From Brassica napus (Eukaryota; Streptophyta; Magnoliopsida; Brassicales; Brassicaceae), in the NCBI RefSeq assembly GCF_020379485.1, contig NC_063447.1, forward strand, positions 57,773,452 through 57,837,451: a DNA stretch of 64,000 nucleotides, written 5' to 3'. Position numbers and translations under genes: made by a program. The notes beneath the pieces are model-generated. The model was not told the DNA's origin and did no database searches. It worked only from the letters and a program-made list of their open reading frames with translations. Below, one piece after another: positions 21,743-32,471 of this stretch. The number at the start of each line of letters is the position of its first letter. Within the stretch, counting starts at the first letter, position 1.

Positions 21743-24700
21743 CTACGTACCTCGGTTGAGGATCAAGCCATTCGTAGTTCGTTTTTCCCGAGTAAAAGTG
21801 GCCGTGAGTGGCGCATTTACTCGGTCGAAGCGTCGTAGGTGCATTGAGTTCCATGAACGTGGGACTTCTTCGCCGCGCGACGTTTGGAGTCTGTATACGC
21901 CAGGTTTGACGACTTTAATGATTTTGTAAGGTCCTTCCCACCTGGCGCCGAGTTTGCCGGCGTTTAACTCCTTAGTGTTTTCGAACACTTTGCGCATGAC
22001 GAGGTCGCCGAGTTCCAGAGGTCGGGCTCGAACCTTTTTGTTATAGTAGCTTTCGATCTGGTGTTGGTAATTCTGGATGCGCAGCAGAGCCTGGTCTCGT
22101 CGTTCCTCTATCTCATCGAGGGCATCGAGTAGCATCTCCTTGTTGAGCTCGACGTATTGAGGCATCTTGGAACGTCGAAGGCTTGAAACGTTAACTTCAG
22201 CAGGAGCCATTGCTTCGACTCCGTAGGCGAGGGAGAAAGGTGTCGCTTTAGTCGATCCTCGCGGGGTTGTGCGGTGGCTCCATAGGACTCCGTCGAGTTC
22301 GTCGGCCCAGTGACCCTTTTTCAGGTCCAGACGCTTCTTAATGCCATCGATGATGAGTTTGTTTGAGGATTCTGCCTGTCCGTTACCTTGCGGGTAGCGA
22401 GGGGTGGAGGGGCTTAATCGAATGTTCCACTTGCTACAGAACTCCTTGAAATTACCTGACATGAACTGCGATCCGTTGTCGGTGACAATTTCATAAGGTA
22501 GACCATGGCGGCAAATAATGTTTTTCCAGACGAAACCGCGGACTTCTTTGTCTGTGACTTGAGCGTATGCTTCAGCTTCGATCCATTTAGTGAAGTAGTC
22601 GGTGAGGACCAGGATGAAGCGTCTTTGGCGGGAACAAGGAAGCGGTCCTATGATATCCATCGCCCATCGCATGAACGGGTAAGGGGCGGTGGTTGTGCGC
22701 AACATCTCGGTTGGGCAATGGATGCTGGGGGCGTGTCGTTGGCACTTGTCGCAGCTTCTCGCGTATGACTCGCAATCAGCGTTCATTGTCGGCCAAAAGA
22801 ACCCTAAGCTCCTTACTTTGATTGCTAGCGCGCGTCCGCCCGAATGATTTCCGCCAGCGCCTTCATGCGTCTCTGCCATAACCCTTGCTGTCTCATCGCC
22901 ATGGATGCATTTGAGGAGGACTTTACTCGCCGTCCATCTGTGCAGTTCATCGTCGAGAACGACGTAATGGGCGCTGCGGGTTTTTAGCCGGCGGGCTGCC
23001 CATTTTTCTGCTGGGAGTTCCCCCTTCGAGAGGTAGTCGATGAACTCAGTTCTCCAATCTGGGCCAAATCCGTCGTCGTCTGGAGCAATGGGCTCGACAA
23101 CCTGGGCGATGAGGGTTTTGTCGGTCAGAATATCGATGCTTGGTTTCTCGATACGATGTATCGGGATTGTTCGTTTAACTTGGTCATGAAGCTTGCTACC
23201 AAGGGCTGCGAGGGCGTCGGCGCAGATGTTTTCGCCTCTGGGAACTTTGATGAGTTCGAAGGACTCAAACTCTGCTGCTAGGCTTTGCACTATTTTGAGA
23301 TAGGCGTCCATTCGATCGTTGCGGGCATCGTAGTCGCCACTGAACTGATTGGCGACTAACTGGGAGTCGCAATAGGCGCTTAGTCGTTTAGCTTTTACGG
23401 CTTTTGCTAAGCGGAGTCCGGCGATCAAAGATTCGTATTCTGCCTCGTTGTTTGAAGCGGGAAAGCCAAAGCTAAAAGACTGTCTGATTAGCTCTCCGGT
23501 CGGAGACTGTAATTGGACTCCGGCGCCTGCTCCTTTGTTGGTCGACGATCCATCGACGTGCAGCGTCCAGTTCAAACTTGGGAGTGCGAGATCTTGTTCC
23601 AACTCTGGGGCCAGTTCGACCAAGAAGTCCGCAAGAACCTGTGACTTTGCTGCAGTGCGGTTCTTGTAGATGATATCGAGCTCGCCAAGTTCAATGGCCC
23701 ACTTTGTGAGTCTTCCAGACCTGTTGGTGTTTTGGAGTATCGTTCGGAGAGGCTGATCAGTCAACACTTCTACCGAATGCGATTGGAAATAGGGTCGAAG
23801 CTTTCTCGCTGCTTCGACGACTGCTAAGGCCATCTTCTCCAGAGTCGGGTATCGCGTTTCTGGCCCGGTCATGCGCCGGCTCGTATAGAAGATGGGCTTT
23901 TGCTCGCCGCGGTCTTCCTTTATCAGGACGCTGCTGACGGCAGCTTGTGATACTGCGACATAGAGAGACAGGACGTCACCGACGTCCGGCTTAGCGAGTA
24001 CAGGAGGTGTTGTCAGGTATTGCTTGAGTTGAGTAAATGCCTCCTCGCACTTCTCGTCCCAAATGAACTTCTTGTTTCCTCTCAGGAGATCGTAGAAAGG
24101 CAAGCACTTGTCAGTGGATCTGGCAATGAACCGGTTTAGAGCGGCTATTCTCCCCGTGAGTCGTTGTACTTCTCTACTGTTTTTTGGACTCGGGAGGTTC
24201 AGGACCGCGGATATCTGTTTCGGGTTCGCCTCAATTCCTCGCTGCGTGACAATGTAGCCGAGGAACTCGCCAGAGGAGACTCCGAACGTGCACTTTGCCG
24301 GGTTCAGCTTCATGCCGTACTTGTTGAGAGTTTCGAAGCATTCTTGCAGGTGACTGAGGTGATCAGTGGCGTGGAGAGACTTAACCAGCATGTCGTCGAT
24401 GTATACTTCCATGGTGATACCCAATTTATCTGCGAACATCTTGTTTACGAGCCGTTGGTAGGTTGCTCCAGCGTTCTTTAAGCCGAACGGCATGACCTTA
24501 TAGCAGTAGGTTCCCCTATCTGTGATGAAGGCTGTCTTCTCGCGATCGTCCGGGTGCATCATTATTTGGTTGTATCCAGAGAAAGCGTCCATAAAGGTTA
24601 GCATCTCGTTTCCAGCCGTAGACTCGACTAAACGGTCGATGTTGGGAAGAGGGTAGCTGTCCTTTGGGCAGGCTTTATTTAAGTCGGTAAAGTCGACGCA

Positions 24701-27694
24701 GACGCGCCACTTGCCATTTTTCTTTTTGACGACTACTGGGTTCGCCAACCATTCGGGGTAGCGGACTTCGGCAATCGAACCTGCACCGAGTAACCGGTCG
24801 ACTTCTTCATTTACAGCCTTAGACCTATCGGGACCGAGTTTGCGTCTCTTCTGGCGGATGGGCTTGAAAGTTGGATCGACATTTAGTTCATGAGTCGTTA
24901 TAGTCGGATCAATGCCTTTCATGTCTGCCATAGACCATGCGAACGTGGAAATGTTCTTTCTGAGAAAATCCAGAATTGACTGCTGCATTTCCTCAGAAAG
25001 GTACGCGCCAACCCTCACAATTCGACTCTGGTCGACGTCGTCAATAGGTAACTCTAGGACTTCGCTTTCTTGAGAGCAGACTTTTGAGGTTGGAGTAGAT
25101 ACTGAGTTTACGGATAATGACGACCGCTGAAGTTTGACTGTGGCGACTAGGAGATCTCTGGCGGCTCTCTGGTCCCCGCGCAACGTTTTAATCTTCCCGT
25201 CCGTGCCAGGGAACTTGACGCACTGGTGGTAAGTGGAAGGAATGGCTTGCATTGAGTGTAACCAAGGGGTACCGAGTATAGCGTGATACGGAGCTTTCGT
25301 GCTTACGACGGCAAACTTGACTGTTCGAGTAACGCCGCATGCACGCACCGGGAGGCGGATCGTTCCCAAGATAGTTTCTGAAGACCCGTTGAATCCGGTT
25401 AACGTTCTGGAGGACGCTTTTATGTCATCGAGGTCGACTCCCATCTTCTGCAGGGTTTCTCGGAAGATGAGATCGACGGAACTTCCGGTGTCGATAAGGA
25501 TTTTGGTGACATCGTACTCTCCAATTCCAAGGACGACGAGGAGTGGATCATTATGGGGCGTGTGGACACCCACAGCGTCATCTGGTGAGAAGGTTATCGG
25601 AGGATGACTTGTCGGTTTAGTCGGCCATTTCTGGGACGTCGCGACTTGTCGACGATAATCTTTCACGGAACGGACTGAGTCCCCGTTAGGGGGGGAGCCT
25701 CCCATGATAACGTTCAAAGACTGCCCCGCTTGTACTCGCTTAGAGTCCAGTAGGGCGCGGAGGTCTTTGGATATGCTGGTCTCGGGTGGTGAAGATTGAG
25801 ACTGACCTTTAACTCGCTCCAACTGTCGTCGTAAGTCTGTTGGTTTTGAACGGTTGAGCTTTACGCGAAGATCGCATGCGCCGGAATTGAGTTTATCTCG
25901 GAGATCGCTAACTGGTCTTTCGTTGTCGTTAGCGTCGCTTGCCGAGATGCGTCGAGACTTCCGTGCATCCAGCATTGTTCGGAGATCTCTGTGCTTGGAA
26001 GTGCTTTCGTTTTCTGATTCGAACTTCCGTTTAAGGACGTCTCTCAGATCTCCGAATACAAGAGCATCGTCGTTCTCTTCATCGGACGACAAGGATTGCT
26101 GAGAGAGTATCACCTCGATGCGTCTGCGGTTAGCCGGGTGCTCTTCGTCGGCTGAGGAATCTCCCTCGCCGTTATCCTTCGGGGCTTGTTCCTCGTCATC
26201 TCGTCGCGAAGCATCGTTTTGCTGTCCTTTTCCTGTGGCTTTGCGTTGGGCTCTTCTTTCCTTATTCTTGCTCCAGCTTTTACCGTTCTTTGGTTTAGTT
26301 TTCAAGGGCTCGAACTTAAACCCGCCGCTCGCGAGAGAAGAGAGATAATGTGCGTAGAGAGATTTGCATTCCGTTGTATCGTGTCCCTTGACGTCGTGAT
26401 ATTTGCAGTGCTTGGTGAGATCGATGGTCCTGGAAGGCCCCGCTGCTGATCCGGCTCCCGCCGTAGGTTGGGTGGTGCAAACAGTGTCGACTTGTTTGTC
26501 GGATGTTTCGAGTTCTCTTACCCACTTGTTCCACCCCTCTCCGCGAACCACGAGAGTAGAGATCGGTTCGTTATTCTCGTTGACGACATACATGTATCCG
26601 TCTTTGCGGCCGTTTTTGTCGTTTGGAGCGTGCTGGCGCGGCTCTTGTCGCGTGTTGGCGTTTTTAGCCGCTGGCGCTTTGGGTGCGTTCATCTTGCTGA
26701 GAATGGCGTTGGTATCTTCTTCCATTCGGATGAAGTTGTCGGATCGCGCGATAGCGTCCTGAAGCGACGTAGTTGGATTTTGGTATAAATCCTCCCGGAA
26801 TTTAGAACGAACCCACAAAGTGTTTCGCAAGGCGTCAATGGCAATACCGTCTGGAATGTCAATCCTGGAGACTACGGCTTTGAACTTCTCCATGTAGTCG
26901 CGAAGACTCTGGTCTTTAGTTTGGTTGAGGTTCCACAAGCTAGAGGCAGTGGCGCTGCGCTTGGTGAACATAATGTAAGTCTTGAGAAAAGCTGCTGATA
27001 AGTCGCGGAAACATCCGATCGAGTTCTCCTCCAACTGGGAGAACCAAGTCAGGGCTTGCTCGTGAAGAGTCTCAACGAACATCTGGCAGTAACCTGCGTC
27101 CCTTTCGTCGTTAGGGAGTCGAGCTCGCGCCATCGCGATGTTAAAAGCTGTCATATGCTCCACCGGGTCTCCGCCGGGCTTATACTCGGGTAGGCGCAGC
27201 TTCTCTATCTTCCCGAGTTGCACGCTAGTCAGCGCGCGAGTAAAAGGAGTACGTGAGGTTGCGGCGAGTACACTCTCTATTTGGGGAGCTGCGCTGGTTA
27301 CTTGGTGGATCTTTTCGCCCATTTGTTGAAGGCTGAGTTTGAGCTCAGCGAGCTCGCGTATTGTAGTGAGATCTGGACCTGCTGGGAGAGCATCTGCGAG
27401 AAGGGCTTCGTTGGGCTCCGAGTCGTCGGAGACATGGTCGGCTCCGGTGGCCGTAGGGTTTGTGTTGAAGAGGCGGCGTCGTATCTGCTGGGAACGGCTC
27501 GTCTGTCCGTCAGGAGCTGTGAGCGCCGCGACCAACGCAGCGAGTTGGTCGTTGGTTGTCTTTTGGACTTCGTCTTGGCGAGCGAGTCGAGCCATGACGG
27601 AGCTCATGAAATCTGAGGTAATGGGTGGCGCGGCTGCAGGAGTAGGGGTCGGTTCCTCGCCCGGAGCGCCGAAGGCGGCGTCGTCTTGAGCCAT
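21743..27694 (-). CDS. Gag-pol polyprotein of Tat-type gypsy element
   Basis: One uninterrupted frame of 1983 codons. Domains in order: retrotransposon gag (about residues 150-330); a zinc-knuckle-like CKYHDVKGHDTTEC (near 430); aspartic protease ILIDTGSSVDLIF (near 735); reverse transcriptase with VYIDDMLVKS (near 1098); RNase H with YVAVSQAAVSSVL; a second, archaeal-type RNase H starting LHVDGSSTNKGAGAG (near 1378) with ADALAALGS at its end; and integrase with a zinc-binding H..C-x2-C region, MDIIGPLP (near 1680), VTDNGSQFMS (near 1737) and NGQAESSNK. No chromodomain is seen. The final codons run into a 115-bp duplicated segment (21714-21828), so the C-terminus may be an acquired extension. 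Catalytic motifs are intact, so the copy may still be competent. Confidence 0.95.
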   Translation of the reverse strand: MAQDDAAFGAPGEEPTPTPAAAPPITSDFMSSVMARLARQDEVQKTTNDQLAALVAALTAPDGQTSRSQQIRRRLFNTNPTATGADHVSDDSEPNEALLADALPAGPDLTTIRELAELKLSLQQMGEKIHQVTSAAPQIESVLAATSRTPFTRALTSVQLGKIEKLRLPEYKPGGDPVEHMTAFNIAMARARLPNDERDAGYCQMFVETLHEQALTWFSQLEENSIGCFRDLSAAFLKTYIMFTKRSATASSLWNLNQTKDQSLRDYMEKFKAVVSRIDIPDGIAIDALRNTLWVRSKFREDLYQNPTTSLQDAIARSDNFIRMEEDTNAILSKMNAPKAPAAKNANTRQEPRQHAPNDKNGRKDGYMYVVNENNEPISTLVVRGEGWNKWVRELETSDKQVDTVCTTQPTAGAGSAAGPSRTIDLTKHCKYHDVKGHDTTECKSLYAHYLSSLASGGFKFEPLKTKPKNGKSWSKNKERRAQRKATGKGQQNDASRRDDEEQAPKDNGEGDSSADEEHPANRRRIEVILSQQSLSSDEENDDALVFGDLRDVLKRKFESENESTSKHRDLRTMLDARKSRRISASDANDNERPVSDLRDKLNSGACDLRVKLNRSKPTDLRRQLERVKGQSQSSPPETSISKDLRALLDSKRVQAGQSLNVIMGGSPPNGDSVRSVKDYRRQVATSQKWPTKPTSHPPITFSPDDAVGVHTPHNDPLLVVLGIGEYDVTKILIDTGSSVDLIFRETLQKMGVDLDDIKASSRTLTGFNGSSETILGTIRLPVRACGVTRTVKFAVVSTKAPYHAILGTPWLHSMQAIPSTYHQCVKFPGTDGKIKTLRGDQRAARDLLVATVKLQRSSLSVNSVSTPTSKVCSQESEVLELPIDDVDQSRIVRVGAYLSEEMQQSILDFLRKNISTFAWSMADMKGIDPTITTHELNVDPTFKPIRQKRRKLGPDRSKAVNEEVDRLLGAGSIAEVRYPEWLANPVVVKKKNGKWRVCVDFTDLNKACPKDSYPLPNIDRLVESTAGNEMLTFMDAFSGYNQIMMHPDDREKTAFITDRGTYCYKVMPFGLKNAGATYQRLVNKMFADKLGITMEVYIDDMLVKSLHATDHLSHLQECFETLNKYGMKLNPAKCTFGVSSGEFLGYIVTQRGIEANPKQISAVLNLPSPKNSREVQRLTGRIAALNRFIARSTDKCLPFYDLLRGNKKFIWDEKCEEAFTQLKQYLTTPPVLAKPDVGDVLSLYVAVSQAAVSSVLIKEDRGEQKPIFYTSRRMTGPETRYPTLEKMALAVVEAARKLRPYFQSHSVEVLTDQPLRTILQNTNRSGRLTKWAIELGELDIIYKNRTAAKSQVLADFLVELAPELEQDLALPSLNWTLHVDGSSTNKGAGAGVQLQSPTGELIRQSFSFGFPASNNEAEYESLIAGLRLAKAVKAKRLSAYCDSQLVANQFSGDYDARNDRMDAYLKIVQSLAAEFESFELIKVPRGENICADALAALGSKLHDQVKRTIPIHRIEKPSIDILTDKTLIAQVVEPIAPDDDGFGPDWRTEFIDYLSKGELPAEKWAARRLKTRSAHYVVLDDELHRWTASKVLLKCIHGDETARVMAETHEGAGGNHSGGRALAIKVRSLGFFWPTMNADCESYARSCDKCQRHAPSIHCPTEMLRTTTAPYPFMRWAMDIIGPLPCSRQRRFILVLTDYFTKWIEAEAYAQVTDKEVRGFVWKNIICRHGLPYEIVTDNGSQFMSGNFKEFCSKWNIRLSPSTPRYPQGNGQAESSNKLIIDGIKKRLDLKKGHWADELDGVLWSHRTTPRGSTKATPFSLAYGVEAMAPAEVNVSSLRRSKMPQYVELNKEMLLDALDEIEERRDQALLRIQNYQHQIESYYNKKVRARPLELGDLVMRKVFENTKELNAGKLGARWEGPYKIIKVVKPGVYRLQTSRGEEVPRSWNSMHLRRFDRVNAPLTATFTREKRTTNGLILNRGT

Positions 27695-27719
27695 GTAGAT
27701 CTAGAACGTTACTTTAGTC

Positions 27720-27737
27720 GCCCCACGGTGGGCGCCA
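27720..27737 (-). other. Primer binding site of the Tat element
   Basis: On the minus strand, TGGCGCCCACCGTGGGGC lies two bases inside the 5' LTR. It begins with the TGG expected for pairing to a tRNA 3' CCA end. I do not assign the tRNA. Confidence 0.8.
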
Positions 27738-27739
27738 AT

Positions 27740-28215
27740 TGTTTGTACGAGATTCAGTTGATCGGAATGATGAACTTCAGGATGGGTGACTAAAGACGTT
27801 TTTATTAGAATCCGACAAAGGGTTACAAGATTGATGGGAAATAAGGAGACAAGATGTGTGGTCTAAGCAACAAGATCAGAATGATCGTTTAGAAACCCTA
27901 GATCTAGCCGCTTAGTGTGTAGGTTGTCCAAAAGTCCTCTGCTCGTTGCCTCTTCCTCCACTCTTATAGCGCCTCTGTTCGTGATGCCTTAATCGCACTT
28001 ATCCTATGGGCCCTGTCACTAAAGGCCGAGTATGCGGGCCTTGATATTATTTCGTCTAAGCCGAGTACGACTGATCATCTTAGCCGATTGGCTTAAAGTA
28101 CTCTAGGGTCGAGCCAACGTCTTTAGCCGCTAAGCCGACTAAACTCAACCGAAATTATCGGGCTACGGCCTGTTATTTGATGGGCCTTGTGGAGGGATGC
28201 AATCCATCTCCTACA
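27740..28215 (-). repeat. 5' LTR of the Tat element
   Basis: 476 bp. It drives minus-strand transcription away from OWL1, whose start codon is 171 bp beyond its outer edge. The TTAGG target duplication follows at 28216. Confidence 0.95.
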
Positions 28216-28385
28216 TTAGGGACGAAAACGGAAAGTTAAAATGGACTTGGGATTCAAGCAAGGGGTCAAACCGTCAAAGCCGAGAGAGAGAGCAGCGGCG
28301 TAGTCAAAAACCCCCTTCACACAAATCTCCGCCGCGAAACCCCCAAAACCCTCCGGCGATTCCGATTCCGATTCGATTCGATTGA
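28216..28385 (+). promoter_or_regulatory. Residual 5' flank and leader of OWL1
   Basis: Only 170 bp of host DNA separates the gypsy LTR from the OWL1 start codon. It contains a GA-rich run (about 28278-28292) and a C-rich leader with CCTCCGGCGATTCCGATTCC just before the ATG. No TATA box is seen. The original distal promoter is now 11.7 kb away on the other side of the retrotransposon. Confidence 0.6.
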
Positions 28386-31177
28386 ATGATGGGCGACGAA
28401 GCAGCAGCAGCACGAACCGGTCCCCAGAACAGAGAACTCTACGCGCTACTGAATCTATCCCCAGAGGCCTCCGATGAAGAAATCAGGAAAGCTTATCGTC
28501 AATGGGCTCAAGTCTATCACCCCGACAAGTCCCCGTCTCCTCTGGTTCGTGTTATTAACCTTTTTTACTCAAAATCTAATCTTAGTATCTCCATTTTATA
28601 GATTCACTGTATTGTGTTTTCAGATGAAGGAGGTAGCTGAGGAGAACTTCAAACGCATATGCGAAGCGTACGAGATACTCTCCGACGAGACTAAGAGGTT
28701 GATATATGATTTGTATGGTATGGAAGGGTTGGCTTCGGGGTTGGAGCTTGGTCCTAGGCTGAGTAAGGCCGAGGAGATCAAGGAGGAGCTTCAGAGGATT
28801 AAGAGGAGGGAGGAAGAAGCTAAGAAGATGGCTCATTTTATGCCTACTGGTTCTATTGTATTCAATCTGTCTATGCCTAGTTTTTTAGAGGGTGATGGCA
28901 TCATGAGAGGGTACTTTATCTCTTACTGTCTCTTCGGTATAAAGGTTCTTGATTTGGGTGCTTAACTTAACCTTGGAGTTAGTTAGTTAGTTACTAGGCG
29001 GGAACGTTTCTGTAGCATATGGTTATTGAGAAAATATTTGATCTTGCGGTAGCTATGTGTTCTTTCGAAGCTTTGATGTCTTTTTGGTAGCATGGTTCTT
29101 GATTTGGTTGCTGTACTTGACCTTGGAGATACTTACTAGCTCGGAAAGATATGATCTTTGTGTGTATTGTGTGAGATTTTTGGTGCTCAGCATTAAGCGT
29201 GTTGACACTTGAGGATTTTTTTAAGGTTTTATTTACAGTAATTATTGGTCATTGATGCCCTTTTTTTTCTTGTGGTTGTTCAGAATGGTTATGGCTAGTC
29301 AAGTGCAGTCTCAGTTATCAAAAGATGATGCTGTTGCGATTGCGGGAAATTTAGCAGCAAATCAAAGGTCTGGTGGTGGAATTGGTACTGTCATTCTGAG
29401 ACGTCAGCTTTCTCCAGTGTCATCCATAGAGTTCGTCGCTTCAACGGGTCTGCAGTCTCTTATTGGGATGCAGACAACACGGTAAGGCTCATGAGTTTTC
29501 AAAGTCAATATGTTTCTAGGCAGGTTTAGCTGACACATTATGGTTTTTTTTTTTTTTTTGTTGGGGACAGTCAGTTGTCCATACATTCAACTGCCACTAT
29601 CAATATTTCAAAGTCTTTTAGTGATGGTTCCATCAACCTTACCAACACGTGGACTCGTCAGCTCTCAGAAACTTCAAGCGGAAATGTATGTTCTTCTCTG
29701 TTATGGTTTTGAATTGACCTTCTAAGAGCAGTTTTCTCGAGTTTTAAATAGTTTCTTCACTCCAGATTGAACTGGCACTGGGTATGCGATCAGGAATTAC
29801 AGTAGGATGGAAAAAGAGAGACGAGAATGTATCTGCTGGTGGTGATTTGAAGGTACGCTGAGACTTCCAACCTACATTCTTACCGTTCCACCTTGACCAA
29901 GTCTCTTATTTTCTCTAGTTATGAATCTTGCTTTTACCAGATTGAGACTGGCGGACTCGGAGCATCAGCTCGTTATACTCGTAAACTTTCATCCAAGTCT
30001 CACGGTCGAATTGCTGCTAGAATTGGAAGGTATGCGTTATTAACGTATAACTTTGAGAAATCTAATGTGTGATAGATTTCTCATTTGACTTGGGATAAGT
30101 TTTTAAACAATTTTTCAGCAATGCTCTTGAGATTGAGGTCGGTGGTGGAAGGAAGATATCTGAGTTCAGTACCGTAAGAATGATGTATACAATAGGACTC
30201 AAGGTATATATATATCTTCAAAACTTTCAGAGGCATCTTAGCTAATCTGCTTATTTCCTGTGCTTTAATGACCTTTGTTGTAGGGTGTTTTTTGGAAACT
30301 AGAGCTACACCGTGGTGGTCAAAAGCTGATTGTTCCTGTAAGTCTTAACTTTCTTCTTCTTCTTATTCTTAAGAATAAGACCAGAACAAATCTTTTAAAC
30401 CTCTGGAGTAGAATGTATGAATAGACCTTAACAAATCCATGACGAGTATCATTAACACGTGCAGGTTCTGCTCTCCGCATATATAAGTCCAGTATTTGCC
30501 ACCGGAGCATTCATTGTTCCAACATCTCTTTACTTTTTGTTAAAGGTGAGAGTGATTGAACCCCTCTAAATAACCACTTCTCCTCTCTCGTTATATGGTT
30601 TTTCGCCTCAAGTTTCTACTGTTGGACGCAGAAATTTGTGGTGAAGCCGTATATGCAGAAAAGAGAAAAACGTAAGGCCTTGGAGAATACAGAGAAAACT
30701 TATGGCAAGGTGATGATTTCTTCTTAGTTTGGTAACTTGTGTGATCTTGTTATGAAGTTTTTATTCTTAAATTGTGTGTTTTAGGTTCGGGAAGCAAGGG
30801 CGTCAGCTGAGAAAGCCCAGCAATTGCTACAAAACGTAGCCACAAGGAAGAAAAACCGGCAAGCTGAAACAGGCGGGCTCATAGTAACAAAGGCCTTGTA
30901 CGGTGACGCAAAGGCCATAGAGAAAAGACACGAACACATGGAAGAAGAGGTGGATTCGGGAGTCATTGACGTGACAGTGCCCATGAACTTCCTTGTGAGT
31001 GACTCCGGGGAGCTCAAGCTCCATGAAGGAGTGAAGAAATCAGGGATCATGGGCTTTTGCGATCCATGTCCCGATCAACCTAAGCAGCTATACGTTGCCT
31101 ATACTTACAATTCTCGTACCTTTGAGGCAATTGTGGGTGACTTTGAAGAATTGGTTATACCACAAGCTGGCCAGTGA
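28386..31177 (+). CDS. OWL1: J-domain (DnaJ-like) protein OWL1
   Basis: Eleven exons: 28386-28544, 28624-28910, 29284-29481, 29571-29685, 29766-29852, 29941-30029, 30119-30203, 30284-30337, 30465-30545, 30632-30709, 30785-31177. They join to 1626 nt, giving 541 residues (about 538 in Arabidopsis At2g35720). Residues about 15-85 are a J domain with the HPDK motif (QVYHPDKSP) and [14 protein letters not shown]. The middle is a beta-rich DUF3395/DnaJ-C11-type region, and the C-terminus ends in [11 protein letters not shown] and the DUF3395 tail. Two hydrophobic stretches lie near residues 355-385. In Arabidopsis the protein is needed for very-low-fluence phytochrome A responses; J proteins stimulate Hsp70 ATPase. 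The first of two adjacent ATGs was used. All splice sites are GT-AG and in phase. Confidence 0.95.
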
Positions 31178-31611
31178 GTATGAAAACTTTGTTGTTTTAA
31201 TTAAATACGCATTAGTTTATTTGGGGTTTTGTAACTTCCAGTTTCATGTTTATTGATCACAACTTGCCTTTGAGGCTCTTTTTTTACACTTTCATTTCTC
31301 AATAAATTAAGCATTCTTGTTTGCTATAAAATTTAAATTGATTTTTATTAACATATGTAGTTTATTGTCAAATAAGTTTTGTTTTTTATTGATAAATTAG
31401 AAATATATTTATTGTAAATCAAAATGTTTAAGATTTAATGACATTATAGCAATGAATGATGTCACTTTTGGTGGAAAGGTTAACCCAAAAAATATAAATT
31501 AAACATTGACCATGTGAACTATGTGTGTTACATACCATCACCCTGCAATGATATTAATTGATTTGTACCACTATTGATTAGTGTAATGAGTTTGGCAGTA
31601 AGTGATAGAAT
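31178..31611. other. Spacer between convergent OWL1 and HMA gene
   Basis: AT-rich; probably the 3' UTRs of both genes. No frame or repeat stands out. Confidence 0.5.
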
Positions 31612-32471
31612 TTAAAGTGTATTTGGACATAAACAAATGGAGAATATTGAGCGAAGGAAGAGGTTAAGTGGTCGGAAAAAGCGTTTGGCGTTCTGGGAGA
31701 GAGTTTGAGAGGCGACGTTCTTCACTTGTTGATGAGAAACCAAACGTGGTTTAAAGTCACCTCGTGCCATGACCTGCTTGTTCTTGACATCAACCACATA
31801 TTCTTCTATTCCTGTCAAATCCCATTTTAATTATTGAATTTCATTACATAATATCGATTATGACAAATAGGATTAAACAATAGGTCGTGAATGATTCTAA
31901 TTAGTACTTCTTAAGAGCAATTAAGGACGATGGTAAACGGTAGGTAGCAGCCAAGGAATTAGCACAACTAATGATACCTTATTAGCAAGTAGCTTGTGGG
32001 TTTAATAAATAATTCTATTTATAAACACATTTATTTATGAAACACATATTTGGTGGTAATATGTACGTAGAGAGCTCACCGTTCATCTTGGAGACAATCT
32101 TAGAGACTCTGTCTTGACAATGGTCACATCCCACATCTGCGTTTACCACTATAACTTGAAACTGAATTTTATTCCCCATGTTAATATTTTGTTTAGCATG
32201 TTTCTATAGACATGTTGCTTTAGTACTTTACACTCGAACTAAAAAGAACAAAAATAATAAAGATCTTCTCAAAACACAAGTTGACTGTTCAGTTTTGAAA
32301 AGAAGAGAAGAATGATCATGAAGATGATTGCAATGATTTGTTGTTTTTCCTATTTTGGTGTAAAGATGCATGAATGATTGGTTAAGAGACGAATGTATTA
32401 TGTATGTGACGTACCGAAGGAAGTGAGAGTTCCTCACAGAGCATGAGGGTGCGCAGCCGCATGGCCTGCAT
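31612..32471 (-). CDS. Small heavy-metal-associated (HMA) domain protein
   Basis: I read three exons on the minus strand: 32471-32415, 32161-32080 and 31811-31612. They join to 339 nt, giving 112 residues. Exon 1 encodes MQAMRLRTLMLCEELSLPS. The HMA core follows: FQVIVVNADVGCDHCQDRVS, with the metal-binding pair as CDHC, then GIEEYVVDVKNKQVMARGDF. The C-terminus is short, basic and hydrophobic and ends in CLCPNTL, which lacks a clear CaaX farnesylation box, so it is not a classical HIPP. Position between OWL1 and INT3 matches At2g35730, annotated as a heavy metal transport/detoxification protein. Exon 1 is the least certain; an alternative start at 32179 would give a shorter protein of 99 residues. 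The ligand is inferred only from the CxxC. Confidence 0.78.

Larger units (their letters stand above)
16487..28215 (-). mobile_element. Ty3/gypsy LTR retrotransposon, Tat lineage, structurally complete
   Basis: Two 476-bp LTRs (16487-16962 and 27740-28215) start TGTTTGTACG and end CTCCTACA, and a 5-bp duplication TTAGG flanks the element (16482-16486 and 28216-28220). It is read on the minus strand: primer binding site 27720-27737, gag-pol 27694-21743, polypurine tract about 16963-16980. The LTRs differ at about 10 of 476 sites by my count (about 2 percent), which suggests insertion within roughly the last million years under usual plant rates. A second RNase H domain in pol marks the Tat/Ogre/Retand group. 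Between pol and the 3' LTR is about 4.8 kb with a gene in the opposite direction (17644-20962). Confidence 0.95.

Noticed and set aside
21743..27694. Plus-strand frames opposite gag-pol (for example near 26118-26788)
   Set aside because: They are shadows of the long intact polyprotein frame and have no domain content.
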